NCBI GenBank assembly: GCA_964385465.1
Contig: CAYLPJ010000017.1
Span: 1 to 64,000 of the forward strand
DNA: 64,000 nt
Reading direction: 5' to 3'
Source: CAYLPJ01 sp964385465
GTDB lineage: Bacteria > Planctomycetota > Phycisphaerae > SM23-33
Numbering within the stretch: the stretch's first letter is position 1; each line of letters starts with the position of its first letter. The translations under genes were made by a program, and so were the position numbers. Under the pieces are notes generated by a model. That model saw only the letters and a program-made list of their open reading frames with translations, was not told where the DNA came from and searched no databases. Shown here piece after piece: positions 53,390-63,700 of the stretch.

Positions 53390-55393
53390 ATGATACGGCT
53401 CGTCTGTGCGGCAGCGGTGGTGTGTGCGGCCTCCGCGGCGAACGCCGGCGGGGCTGAGGAGATGGTGCTCGTGGACGACGGCGTCAGCAAGGCGCCGGTC
53501 GTGCTGGCGCCCGATGCCCCCGGGACCGCACGGCGTGCGGCCGAGGAACTGGTGGGGTACATCGAGAAGATCAGCGGCGTCCGGCCGAAGCTCATCCGCG
53601 GCGCCCCGGACCCCGTGCCGGCCCGTGCGGTCTGGGTCGGCCTGCAGCCGGCGGTGCGAGCACTGCCGGCGAAGGCGGACTTCACCTTCCAGCACCCCGA
53701 GGAGATCCTGATCCACGTGACGGCCGATCACGTGGTCCTGGCCGGCCGCGACCGTGCCATCGGGAAGACCTGGGTGGAGCACGGCACGGCCAACGCGGTG
53801 TACACGTTCCTCCAGGATACGCTGGGGATACGTTGGCTCTGGCCGGGCCCGCTGGGTGAGGACGTACCCCGGCGCCGGCGGCTGGCCCTGGCACCGCGGA
53901 CGCACCGCTTCCACCCGGTCTTCCTCACGCGGGACGTCTTCATCCACGCCGAGCGATGGGGTGTGGCGGCGGACTGGGTCCGCCTTCAGCGCCTGGCCCT
54001 GGCCAGCCGCCGGGGGCCCGCGGGCGGGCACGCCTTCACCGACTGGTGGGAGCGGTTCCACGACAGCCACCCGGAGTATTTCGCGCTCCAGCCGGACGGC
54101 ACGCGCAGCGGCTGGCCCAAGCCGCACTACGCCAAGCTCTGCCAGTCCAACCCGGCCGTGTGGGCCCAGTGGCTGGCCGACGCCGAAAAGAGCCTCCGGG
54201 CCGCGCCGGCGCTGAACTACCTCCGCGCCGCCCCCAACGACAGCTACGCCAGCGGCGTCTGCACCTGCGCGAAATGCCGCGCCTGGGATGATCCCAACGC
54301 CCCGGACTTCCGCTATTCCTACCGCAGCGGCGCCAGGGACTACGTGGCCATGAGCGACCGCTACGTCACCTTCTGGAACCACCTCGCCCACCTGCTCCGC
54401 CGGCGCCATCCCGACCGCGACGACCTGTTCGTTCGCGTCAGCGCCTACGGGCCGTCCATGACGCCGCCGGTGGGCACGTCGCTGGCCGAAAACACCGTCC
54501 TGGCCTTCGTGGGGCACTTCCCCTGCACCACCGACGAGGCCCGGCGGGAGCAGAAGCGGCTGTGGCTGGCATGGTCCAGGAAGGCGCCCCACATGATCTA
54601 CCGGCCCAACCTGTGGTACTGGGCCGGCGGGGTCTGGGGGCTGCCCGAGGTCTCGATGACCCAGACCATCGAGGACTTCCGGTTCCTGGCCGACAACCGT
54701 TGCATCGGCCTGGCCGTCGACAGCGCCTGGGAACACTGGGCCACGCAGGGGCCGCAGTATTACCTGATGGCCCAGCTCGCGTGGGACCCCCACCGCGACG
54801 GGCGGGCCGTGCTCGATGACTACTACCGCCGCGGCTTCGGACCCGCCGCCGAACAGCTCCGCGACTACTGGAACACCATGGAACGCGCCCGCGACGCCTT
54901 CCTGGCCGCGCCCGGGCTCGTGCTCGGCAGTCGGGGGCGGTTCGCCAAGATCCCCATCGTCCGCCGCGTCTACAACACGCCGATGCTGGACCGTGCCGAG
55001 GCCCTCCTGGCCCGCGCGGCCGAACGGACCGCCGACGGGCCGGAGGTCTACCGCAAGCGGGTGGCGTTCGTGCGGGCGGGCTTCGACGTCGTCCGCCTGC
55101 TGGTCGAGACCATCCCCCTGATGGACCGCGTCCGGGAGAGCAAGGGGCACGATGCCGAGGCCGTCCGCAAGGCCCAGGCCAACTGGGACCGCATGGCCGA
55201 GATCGCCAGGGGCGCCGGGAAGGTGGCCATGCGGTTCGACTTCATGCGCGCCCGCATCCACGGGGGATACATGGGCGGCGTGGAGGATTACTTCGGCCCG
55301 CCCTCCAAGAAGTACCGCAAGGCCGCCGAGGCAGCGGCCTCGGACCCGCCGACATCCCCGTGGAAACGCCAGCGAGAGGACATTCAGGAATGA
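53390..55393 (+). CDS. Secreted DUF4838-like (alpha-glucuronidase-like) protein
   Basis: This 667-aa protein has a signal peptide (about 1-20). An N-terminal domain (about 25-130) resembles the alpha-glucuronidase N-lobe, with RRAAEELVGYIEKISG followed by VLAGRDRAIG. A barrel-like region follows (about 140-470; NAVYTFLQDTLGIRWLWPGPLGE, FLTRDVFIHAERW). C-terminal helices complete it. The whole matches DUF4838 proteins found in Bacteroidetes and planctomycete carbohydrate loci, thought to act on acidic sugars, though activity is not established for the family. Catalytic residues are not obvious. AAGGAG lies 7 bases before the ATG. Its stop overlaps the next gene's ATG by four bases. Confidence 0.78.
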   Translation: MIRLVCAAAVVCAASAANAGGAEEMVLVDDGVSKAPVVLAPDAPGTARRAAEELVGYIEKISGVRPKLIRGAPDPVPARAVWVGLQPAVRALPAKADFTFQHPEEILIHVTADHVVLAGRDRAIGKTWVEHGTANAVYTFLQDTLGIRWLWPGPLGEDVPRRRRLALAPRTHRFHPVFLTRDVFIHAERWGVAADWVRLQRLALASRRGPAGGHAFTDWWERFHDSHPEYFALQPDGTRSGWPKPHYAKLCQSNPAVWAQWLADAEKSLRAAPALNYLRAAPNDSYASGVCTCAKCRAWDDPNAPDFRYSYRSGARDYVAMSDRYVTFWNHLAHLLRRRHPDRDDLFVRVSAYGPSMTPPVGTSLAENTVLAFVGHFPCTTDEARREQKRLWLAWSRKAPHMIYRPNLWYWAGGVWGLPEVSMTQTIEDFRFLADNRCIGLAVDSAWEHWATQGPQYYLMAQLAWDPHRDGRAVLDDYYRRGFGPAAEQLRDYWNTMERARDAFLAAPGLVLGSRGRFAKIPIVRRVYNTPMLDRAEALLARAAERTADGPEVYRKRVAFVRAGFDVVRLLVETIPLMDRVRESKGHDAEAVRKAQANWDRMAEIARGAGKVAMRFDFMRARIHGGYMGGVEDYFGPPSKKYRKAAEAAASDPPTSPWKRQREDIQE

Positions 55394-57663
55394 CGAGCAT
55401 TGGCATGATTCTCGCCGCACCGGCAGTGGCGGTCCTGGCGATGGCGGCGGGCCCGGCCGCGGCCGAGGATGTCGCCGTCTGGGGGCCGGAAGGGACGTGG
55501 GCGTTCGAGCCGGGCAAGCGGCTGGCCGGCGGGGTGCTGGACCTCCGGGAGCTGAACGAGAAGGTCGCCGGGGAGAGCGGGCCCGTCCGGCTGAGCGAGG
55601 ACGGCAACGGGTTCGTGCGCGGCGACGGCGAGCCGGTGCGGTTCTGGGGCGTCGCCGCCCACGTCAACAAGCGTGTCAGCGACGCGGAGCTGGACCGTCA
55701 CGGGCGGTTCCTCGCGCGGGTGGGCGTGAACATGGTCCGCGTGGGCGGGGCCAGTCCGGGCCTGATGCCACAGAAGAAGGGCGCCGATCTCACCGACGTC
55801 AACGAGCAGTTCGTCAAGGACGTCTGGCGGACAGTGGCGACGATGAGGAAGCACGGTATCTACACGCGCGTGGCGCCGTTCTGGGACCACGGCTCGGTCA
55901 AGCACATCGACCCCGCCTGGGGCATCGAGGGCTACGCCGGCGGCGACACCCTCAACGCCCTGCTGTTCTTCGAGCCGGTCCTCCAGGACGCCTACAAGGG
56001 CTGGATGAAGCACCTGCTCACCGAGACCAACCCGCATACCGGCGTGGCCCTCAAGGATGACCCCGCCCTGGCGATCGTCCAGATCGTCAGCGAGGACAGC
56101 ATCTTCTTCTGGTGGCTGCCCAAGGTCCACGGCGGGCCGCTCAAGCGGCTCCAGCGGCTGTTCGGTGAGTTCGCGGCCGGGCGGCACGGCTCGATCGACA
56201 AGGCCCTGGCAACGTGGGACGGCGCGAAGGTCGAGGGCGACGCCCCCGGGCAAGGCCGGCTGGGCCTGTACCACCTGCACAACCTCATCCAGTGGCCCGG
56301 AACGGGCAACCGCGTGCGACTCCGCGACCAGGTGGCGTTCCTGTCCCACCTGGAGCGGAGCTTCTACAAGGACATGCGGCGGTATCTCCGGGAGGAGTTG
56401 GGCGTCCGCGCGGTGATCGGGGCAAGCAACTTCGGCCCGGCCGACGACGTCCGCCTCGGCGACCTCCAGCGGTGGGACTGGGCCGCCTGCGACGTGATCG
56501 AGCAGAACGGGTTCTTCAGCACGGTGCACAAGGGCGCCCAGGCGTTCTGGCGGATCGACGCGGGGAACTTCTTCTCGCCGCGCTCGGCCCTGCGAAGCGG
56601 GCAGTTCCCGTGCCTGCGGAAGCACGTTGCCGGCAAGCCGTTTGTCATGTCCAGCACCACGTGGACGCCGCCGAACCTCTACACCACCGAGGGCCCCGTC
56701 GCCACGGCCGGCTACGCCGCCATGGGCGGGATGGACGGCCTGCTGTGGTTCGCCGCCGCGGCCCCGGTCTACCAGACGCAGCCGTACATGACCTGGACGA
56801 AGGTCAAGGGCAGCCACCCGATGCGGCGGTGGACGATCTCCACTCCGGGGTTCATCTCCCAGTTCCCCGCCGCGGCGATCATGTTCCGGCGAGGCCTGAT
56901 CGCCCCGGCCGAGACGGTCGTACGCGACCGGCGGTCCGTCGAGGGCATGATCGAGCGCCGGGCGCCGCTGCTGACCGAGTCGCTGGACTACGATCCCGCC
57001 GCCCACGCCGACGAGGCCCCGCCCGCCAAACGCGAGCTGATGCAGCGTGCCGATCCCCGGGCGCTGCTGGTCGGCCGGGTGGAAACCGTCTACGACGCCG
57101 ACCCGGCCGGGGCGCGGCTGACGGACATCGCGACGTACGTAGAGGGCGAAAACGGGCCGATCCGCACGACGCACGGGCAGCTCGCCCTGCACCGCGAAAA
57201 GGGCCTGCTGCAGATCGACGCGCCGGCCGCCCAGGGCGTTGCGGGCTTCCTCAAGGACGCCGGCGGGGCCTTCGAGCTGACCGACGTGACCATCCGCTCG
57301 GGCAACCGTTACGCCGCCGTCGTGGCCGTGGCGATGGACGGCAAGCCGTTGAAGGCGTCGCGGCGGGTCCTGGTGCAGGTGGGCACGATCGCCCGGCCGA
57401 CGGGGTGGTCCCACCGCCCCGCCAGCCGCAAGCACAAGGGCCGGCAGGTCGAGGGCCTGGAGATCGTCTCGACCGGGCGGATGCCCTGGCGCGTGGAGAA
57501 CGCGGATGTGGAGCTGACCATTGCAAACCCCGCGCTGGTCAAGGCCACGCGCCTCGACGAGCTCGGTTACGCCGACCGGGAGGTTCCCGTCGCGGCCGCC
57601 GGGGGCGAGGTCACGCTGGCCCTGCCGCCGGACACGCTGTACCTGATGCTGACGGCCGAGTGA
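55390..57663 (+). CDS. Secreted clan-A-like glycoside hydrolase paralog with altered catalytic residues
   Basis: This 757-aa protein has a signal peptide (about 1-25). It parallels the protein at 6748-9486 without the N-terminal carbohydrate-binding-like domain. The barrel shares DLRELNEKVAGESG, GNGFVRGDGEPVRFWG and VGVNMVRV with it, and the C-terminus ends YLMLTAE. The candidate acid/base is kept as E235 but in VSEDS instead of QNEDS. The position of the paralog's nucleophile E575 is Ser here (S422, in MSSTTW). It may be a carbohydrate-binding or differently catalytic protein. ATG overlaps the DUF4838 stop by four bases. The hairpin at 57661 overlaps its stop codon. Confidence 0.8.
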   Translation: MTSIGMILAAPAVAVLAMAAGPAAAEDVAVWGPEGTWAFEPGKRLAGGVLDLRELNEKVAGESGPVRLSEDGNGFVRGDGEPVRFWGVAAHVNKRVSDAELDRHGRFLARVGVNMVRVGGASPGLMPQKKGADLTDVNEQFVKDVWRTVATMRKHGIYTRVAPFWDHGSVKHIDPAWGIEGYAGGDTLNALLFFEPVLQDAYKGWMKHLLTETNPHTGVALKDDPALAIVQIVSEDSIFFWWLPKVHGGPLKRLQRLFGEFAAGRHGSIDKALATWDGAKVEGDAPGQGRLGLYHLHNLIQWPGTGNRVRLRDQVAFLSHLERSFYKDMRRYLREELGVRAVIGASNFGPADDVRLGDLQRWDWAACDVIEQNGFFSTVHKGAQAFWRIDAGNFFSPRSALRSGQFPCLRKHVAGKPFVMSSTTWTPPNLYTTEGPVATAGYAAMGGMDGLLWFAAAAPVYQTQPYMTWTKVKGSHPMRRWTISTPGFISQFPAAAIMFRRGLIAPAETVVRDRRSVEGMIERRAPLLTESLDYDPAAHADEAPPAKRELMQRADPRALLVGRVETVYDADPAGARLTDIATYVEGENGPIRTTHGQLALHREKGLLQIDAPAAQGVAGFLKDAGGAFELTDVTIRSGNRYAAVVAVAMDGKPLKASRRVLVQVGTIARPTGWSHRPASRKHKGRQVEGLEIVSTGRMPWRVENADVELTIANPALVKATRLDELGYADREVPVAAAGGEVTLALPPDTLYLMLTAE

Positions 57664-57702
57664 GGGCGGCTTCGTCGCAGGACGGCGCGAAGCCCGCCCT
57701 CA
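57661..57702. terminator. Bidirectional hairpin between convergent genes
   Basis: A long imperfect inverted repeat (TGAGGGCGGCTTCG with CGAAGCCCGCCCTCA, one bulged base) overlaps the stop codon of the plus-strand glycosidase paralog. It lies between it and the convergent giant-protein gene. There is no T-run, so it may act as a GC-rich terminator or as RNA 3'-end protection for both genes. Confidence 0.55.
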
Positions 57703-57723
57703 CGCCACCGGGCGGCACGGGCG

Positions 57724-60700
57724 TCACGCCGCGCGGTCGGTGGTCAGTCGCGGCGCCGGATCGCCGACCTCGCGGCCGGGCATGACGCTGGCGGCGGTGA
57801 GGGCGTGCTCGCCTCGGACGCCGTCGATGACCGGCGCGGTGCGGAACTCGTAGGCCCCGACGCCGTAGGTCATCGCCGGCGCGGCGGAGCTGGTGAGTTC
57901 GCCGCGGACGAACAGCCAGCCGATGGTCGAGCCTTCGAGGAACAGCCCGTCGTCCTCGCATTCGGCGAGGTCGATGCCGCCGGCGTCTCCGACGGCCCCG
58001 ACGGCCAGGAGCGAATCGGCCACGTTGCCGCCGAAGTAGGCGCCGCGAAGCGTCCCGGCGGCGTAGGTGTCGGCGTCGTCGCCGGTGCCGCCGAAGGCCC
58101 AGTCGTCGCCGAGGTCGCCGCCGACGAGGATCCGCGCGTTGTCGGCGTCGCCGATCACCGTCAATGCGCCGATGTCCGCCGCGGTGATCTGCACGCCGGT
58201 CGCGCCGCCGGCCAGAGCGCCGCGGACGTATGCCGACCACAGCCGCCCGCCGACGCGAACGCCGCCGCCGTCGAGCACGTCACCGACAACGGTCGCGCGG
58301 TGCAGATCGCCGCCGACCGTCGTCCGGGCGCCGTAGTCCCCGACCGCCGTGAGGGCACGCAGCGTGCCGCCGACCGCCAGCGTGCTGCCGGTCGTCATCG
58401 TCCCGCCGGTGCCGACGACCGCCACCGACGTCACGTCGCCGCCGAAGGTCATCCCGCCGTCATAGTTTCCGTTGACCACGTACACGGCGCCGGCGCGGCC
58501 GGCGGTGAGCGTGCCCGTGAAGTCGCCGTGGAGGAACGTCATGGCCCCGACGTGCGGGCGCCACTGGAGTTCGGGGAACTCGTCGGCGTCGCCGGTTGCG
58601 GTGATGGAACCGGAGAACCCGCCGATCAGCACGGCCCGGCCGACCATGGCCGAGGCGATCCGGCCGCTGCTGGCGGCGGCGACGTGGAGGCTGCGGATCT
58701 CGTCGCCGGCCTCGAGGCTGCCGGTGACCGCCCCGCCGCTGCCGCCGCGTGCCAGCACGGCCAGCGAGCCGAGCAGGCCGTTGGTGCCCAGGTCGCCGCT
58801 GAGGTCGCCGCCGAGCAGCCAGGCCCGGCCGATCCAGTCGAACGCGTATGCCTGCCCGGACAGGTCGCCGGTGATGCCCATCGCGGCCAGCCTGCCGGTG
58901 ATGTACAGCGTGCCGGACAGCTCGCTCAGCCGCACGGCCGAGACGTTCCCGCCGACCTCGACGCGCCCGGCGAGGTCGCCGGAGACCGCCGAGAGCACCG
59001 CCAGCCCCCCGCCGACGGTTACCGTGCCGCTCACGTCCCCGCCGCGAAGCAGCATCGTGGCCACGTCCTCGCCTACGGTGACCGTCCCGCCGAGGCCCGT
59101 CCCGGCGATCAGCGTGGTCAGGTCGCCGGCGATGTCGGTCGTCCCGCCCAGTGCGCCGGCGACGCTGGCCAGCGCCACCGACCCGGCCGCGAGCGAGCCG
59201 GTCACGTCTCCGCCGACGGTCAGCCGCGTGAGCCGCCCGTCCACGGCGACATCGCCGGTGAGGTCCGCGCCGATCCGGAGCAGTCCAAGCCGGCCGCCCA
59301 CGGTGACCCCCTGCGAGAGGCCCTGTGCGACGAAGATGCTCGCGGCATCGCCGACGACGTTGATCGCGCCGTCGGCCGCCCCCGCCGCCAGCCGCAGCGT
59401 CCCCAGCGAGCCGTCGACCGCGAGCCCGCCGGTCAGGTCGCCGCCCAGTCGCATCCAGCGGACGTCGCCGGTGACGTCGATCTGACCGGCGAGGGTCCCG
59501 CCGACGTCGGCGAACAACAGGTCCCCCGCCACGGCGGCCGAGGCGTCCATCCCCCCGCCGATCCGCAGCGTGTGAACGGACGGCGCGGTCAGCGTGTCGG
59601 GGGTCGCATCGGTATCGGTCCAGGCGTCGCCGTCCAGCAGGCCGACGGGGATGGTGGACTGGATGACCGCGTCGGCGATCTGCCCGAACTCCAGGCGGAG
59701 CAGGCCCGAGGGGATCTCCTCCTCCCCGCCGTCGGCGACGGCCCCGACGCGGATCTGCTGGGCCGTCCCGGCCGCGGTGTCGCGCATCGCCACACGCCGC
59801 AGATCGCCCTCGACGACCAGGTCGCCGGTGAGGTCCACGTCCGTCGCCAGGATCGTGCCCATGTCGCCGTGGACGGTGATGCCGGCCAGGGCGGCGTCGG
59901 TGTCGTCGCCCTCGACCGTCACGCGGAGCGTCGTCGCCGAGGTGGTCTCCCACAGTTCGATGGCATCGAGGTCGTCGCCGACGACGGCCGCCCGCCCTGG
60001 CCCGGTGATGCGGAAGACCAGGGAGGTCTGGGCGTCCTGCGGGAGCGTCAGCGGCACGTTTCGTCCGCCGGGCAGGTTGCCGAAGACCGACGCGACCTGG
60101 GTGGTCCCGGCCGTCACTTCGACGTTGTTGACCTCGTCGATCTCGTCGAACTCGTCGGAGGAGTCGACCTCGGCGATCAGGTAATAGTCGCCGAACGTCA
60201 TGTCCTCGGGGAAGGTCACCGGCGTGGCGTATTCACCCGTCTGGTTCTGTGCCAGGAGCATCCACTGGTCGGCGAGCTGGCCAAGCACGACGTCCGTGCC
60301 GACGTCCAGCGTGGCGTCTGTCGAGGCGTAGACGGTCACGTCCACGCGGTCGCGGAAGCGGGCGTTGCCCTGGTTGGTCACCCGCACAGGAATGCGGAAG
60401 CGCTCGCCGGGGGCGACCACGTCGGCGACGCTCAGGTCGCCGAAGCCGGCGGCGAGGTCGTAGTTGGTGAACAGGAAGACGCTCGTGCCGCCCTGGTAGG
60501 TCTCGATGCCCTGATAGCTGAACGTGCCGAATCGCGTCTCGATCTCGACGGTGCCCGGCGTGGGGCTGGTCCAGGTGTTGTAGGTGGTGTAGGCGCTGAA
60601 GTCGAGGTGGTCCTGCCCGCCGCCGCCGTCGAGCCCGACGCTGAGGACCGCCCCGTCGGCAAAGGTGAACGTGTCCGCCCCGCTGCCGCCGGCGAGCGTG

Positions 60701-63700
60701 CCGAAGCCCCGGTACTCCCGCGTGCCGTTGAGCACCACCGTGTCGTCGTCGGTGATCTCCCACGTGTTGGCCTGGTCGGGGCCGCCGAGGGCGTTGTCCG
60801 CCGAGCCGGCAATGACCAGTTCCACGCTCGAAATGCCCGCCGTCCCCGTGGCCGTGCCGCCGCCGAGGTCGACGGCCACCGCCGTGGTGTAGGCCGAGTA
60901 GTCCAGCGTGTCCGTCCCGTCGCCGGCGGCGATCACGCCGCGGACGCTCGCGCCGTCGGCGAAGGCGAACGTGTCGTCCGCACTGCCGCCGGTGAGGTTC
61001 TCCACGCCGGCGTAGGCGAACGCGCCGTCGACGTCGCCGGTGTCCTGCGAGGCGATCGTCCACGTCGCCGCGGCGTCGGCGCCCACGAGTTCGTCGGCGT
61101 CGCTCGTCGAGCCGGTCACCGCCTCGATGCTCGCGAAGCCGCCCGTCTGCGAGGCCGTCGCGGCCTGGCGGTCGACTGTCACCGCCGAGGTGTGGGCGGA
61201 GTAGTCCAGCGTGTCCGTCCCGCCGGCGCCGTCGATCACGCCCGCGACGCTCACGCCGTCGGCGAAGGCGAACCTGTCGTCCGCACTGCCGCCCGTGAGG
61301 CTCTCCACGCCAGTGAACGTCAGCCGCCCGACGATCTCCCCGCCGCCGTCGGCCGTGAGGTCCCAGGTGCGATCCGTGTCGTCGCCGATCAGCGTGTCGC
61401 TGCCCGTGCCCGCCTGCCAGGCGACGAGGTTGGCGAACCCGGCCGCGGGGGTCACCGTGGCGTTGGCCAGGTCCATCGTCGCGTCGGTCGTCTGGGCGGA
61501 GGTGTCCAGCGCGTTCGCCCCGGCGGCCCCGTCGAGCGTGCCCGTCAGGCTCGCGCCGTCGGCGAAGGTGAACGTATCCTCGCTGTCGCCGCCGGTCAGG
61601 TGCCCGAAGCCGGCGAACGTCGTCTCGTCGGTGTTGATCGTGCCGGTGTCGACCGCCGAGATCGCCCAGGCGTTGGCCTGGCCGTCCCGGGCGGTGAGGC
61701 TGTCGGTGCCCGCCCCGCCCGTGAAGCCCTCGACGGAGGCGAACGTCGTGCCGATCCCGCTGGCCGTGCCGGCCTGGAGGTCCACGCTGACCTCGTCGCT
61801 CCAGGCGGAGTAGTCCATCGCGTCGGTGCCGCCCGCGGCGTCGAGGCCGAGCGTCAGCGACGCCCCGGCCGCGAGGGCGAACGTGTCGGCGCCGCTGCCG
61901 GCGGTGAGGTCCTCGAAGTTCGCGAAGCTCATGGTCCCGCCGGCGAAGGTCGCGGCGTCGGCGCCGGTCAGCGACCAGTCGGTGTCGGCGTCGGGGCCGG
62001 TGAAGGTGTCCGTGGCGCCCGCGGAGCCGGTGAAGTGCTCCAGCCCGGCGAAGGTCCCGCCGATGCCCGTGGCCGTGGCGGCCTGGAGGTTCACATCCAC
62101 GGCCTGGCCGATGGCGAGCAGGTCGAGCGTGTCGTCGCCGGCGCCGGCGTCGAGGTCGCCGCGGAGGCTCGCGCCGTCCTCGAAGGTGAAGGCGTCGTTC
62201 TCGCCGCCGCCGGTCAGGTTTTCGACGTCGGAGAATGCGAAGGTCCCGCCGGCATCGCCGGTGTCCTGCGAGGCGACGGTCCAATCGGTGTCGGCGTCGA
62301 GCCCGGTCAGCGTGTCGTCGGCCGTCGTCGAGCCGACCAGCGCCTCGATGCCCGAGATGCCGCCGGTCTGCGTGGCCGTCGCCGCCTGGCGGTCCACCGT
62401 CACGGGCGTCGTGTTGGCGGCGTAGTTCAGCGTGTCGCTACCCTCGGCGCCGTCCACCACGCCGGTGACGCCCCGGCCGTCGGCGAAGACGAACTGATCG
62501 TCGGCCGTCCCGCCGGTGAGGTGGTTGACGCCGGTGAACGTCAGCCGCCCGGCGATCTCGCCGGCGCCGTCGTCGGTGACGTTCCACGTGCGGTCCACGT
62601 CGTCGCCGACGAGCGCGTCCCCGCCGGTCGCGCCGGCGTTCCAGACGTCCAGGTTGGCGAACCCCGCCGTGCCGGTGACGGTCGCCGCGGCGAGGTCCAT
62701 CGTCGCGGCCGCCCATGCCGTGTAGTCCAGCGTGTTGGTCCCGCCGGCGCCGTCGAGCGTGCCGGAGAGGCTGCCATCGGCCGCGAAAACGAACTGCTCG
62801 TCGCCGTCGCCGCCGGTCAGGTTGCCGAAGCTGGCGAAGACGGTCTCGCCGGCGTTGATCTGCCCGGCGTCGGCGGCGGTCACGTTCCACGTGTTCGGCT
62901 GGCCGTCCAGGCCGGTCAGGCTGTCGGTTCCCGCCCCGCCGGTTACGTTGCGGATGCCGGCGAAGGTCCCGCCAATGCCGGTGGCGGTCGTGGCCTGGAG
63001 GTCCACGGCCACCTCGGATGTCCAGGCGGCGTAGTCCAGGGCGTTGCCGGAGCCCCCCTCGCCGGCGGCGTCGATGCTGCCGCTCACGCCCGCGCCGTCG
63101 GCGAAGACGTACATATCGTCGTCGCTGCCGCCGACGAAGTGCTCGATCGTCGTGAACGCCAGCTCGTCCGCCTGCCCCGCGTTGACCGTTCCGGCGTTGT
63201 CGGCGGCGATCGCCCACGTGTTGGCGGCGTCGCGCCCGGTGATGGTGTCCGCGGCGGCCGAGCCGTGGATCGTCTCGAAGCCGTCGAAGAACGCCGCGGT
63301 GGTCATGGCCTGCGCCTGGAGGTCGATCTCGACGGCGAGGGTCCGGTCGCGCATGTCGGCGACGTCGTCGCCTCCGCCGGCGGAGATGGACCCGATGGCC
63401 GCGGCGTCGTTCTCGAAGTTGACGGTATCGTCGGCGTCGCCGGAGACGATGGTCTCGACGTCCTCGAAGGCGAGGTTGATCGGGTCGAGTGTCTCGGTCA
63501 TCCCCAGCGTGCCGGCGCCCGCGCCGGTCAGGTTCCACGTCTGCACCAGCGAGTAGCCGGCGAAGCTCAGCGTGTCCGAGCCGCCCTGCCCGTCGATGGG
63601 TCCGTGGACGTACTCGGTGTCGCTGACGAGGAAGCTGTCGTCGCCGGTGCCGCCGACGAGGTTCTGGATGTCGTAGAAGACGTACGGCGTGGCCAGGCCG

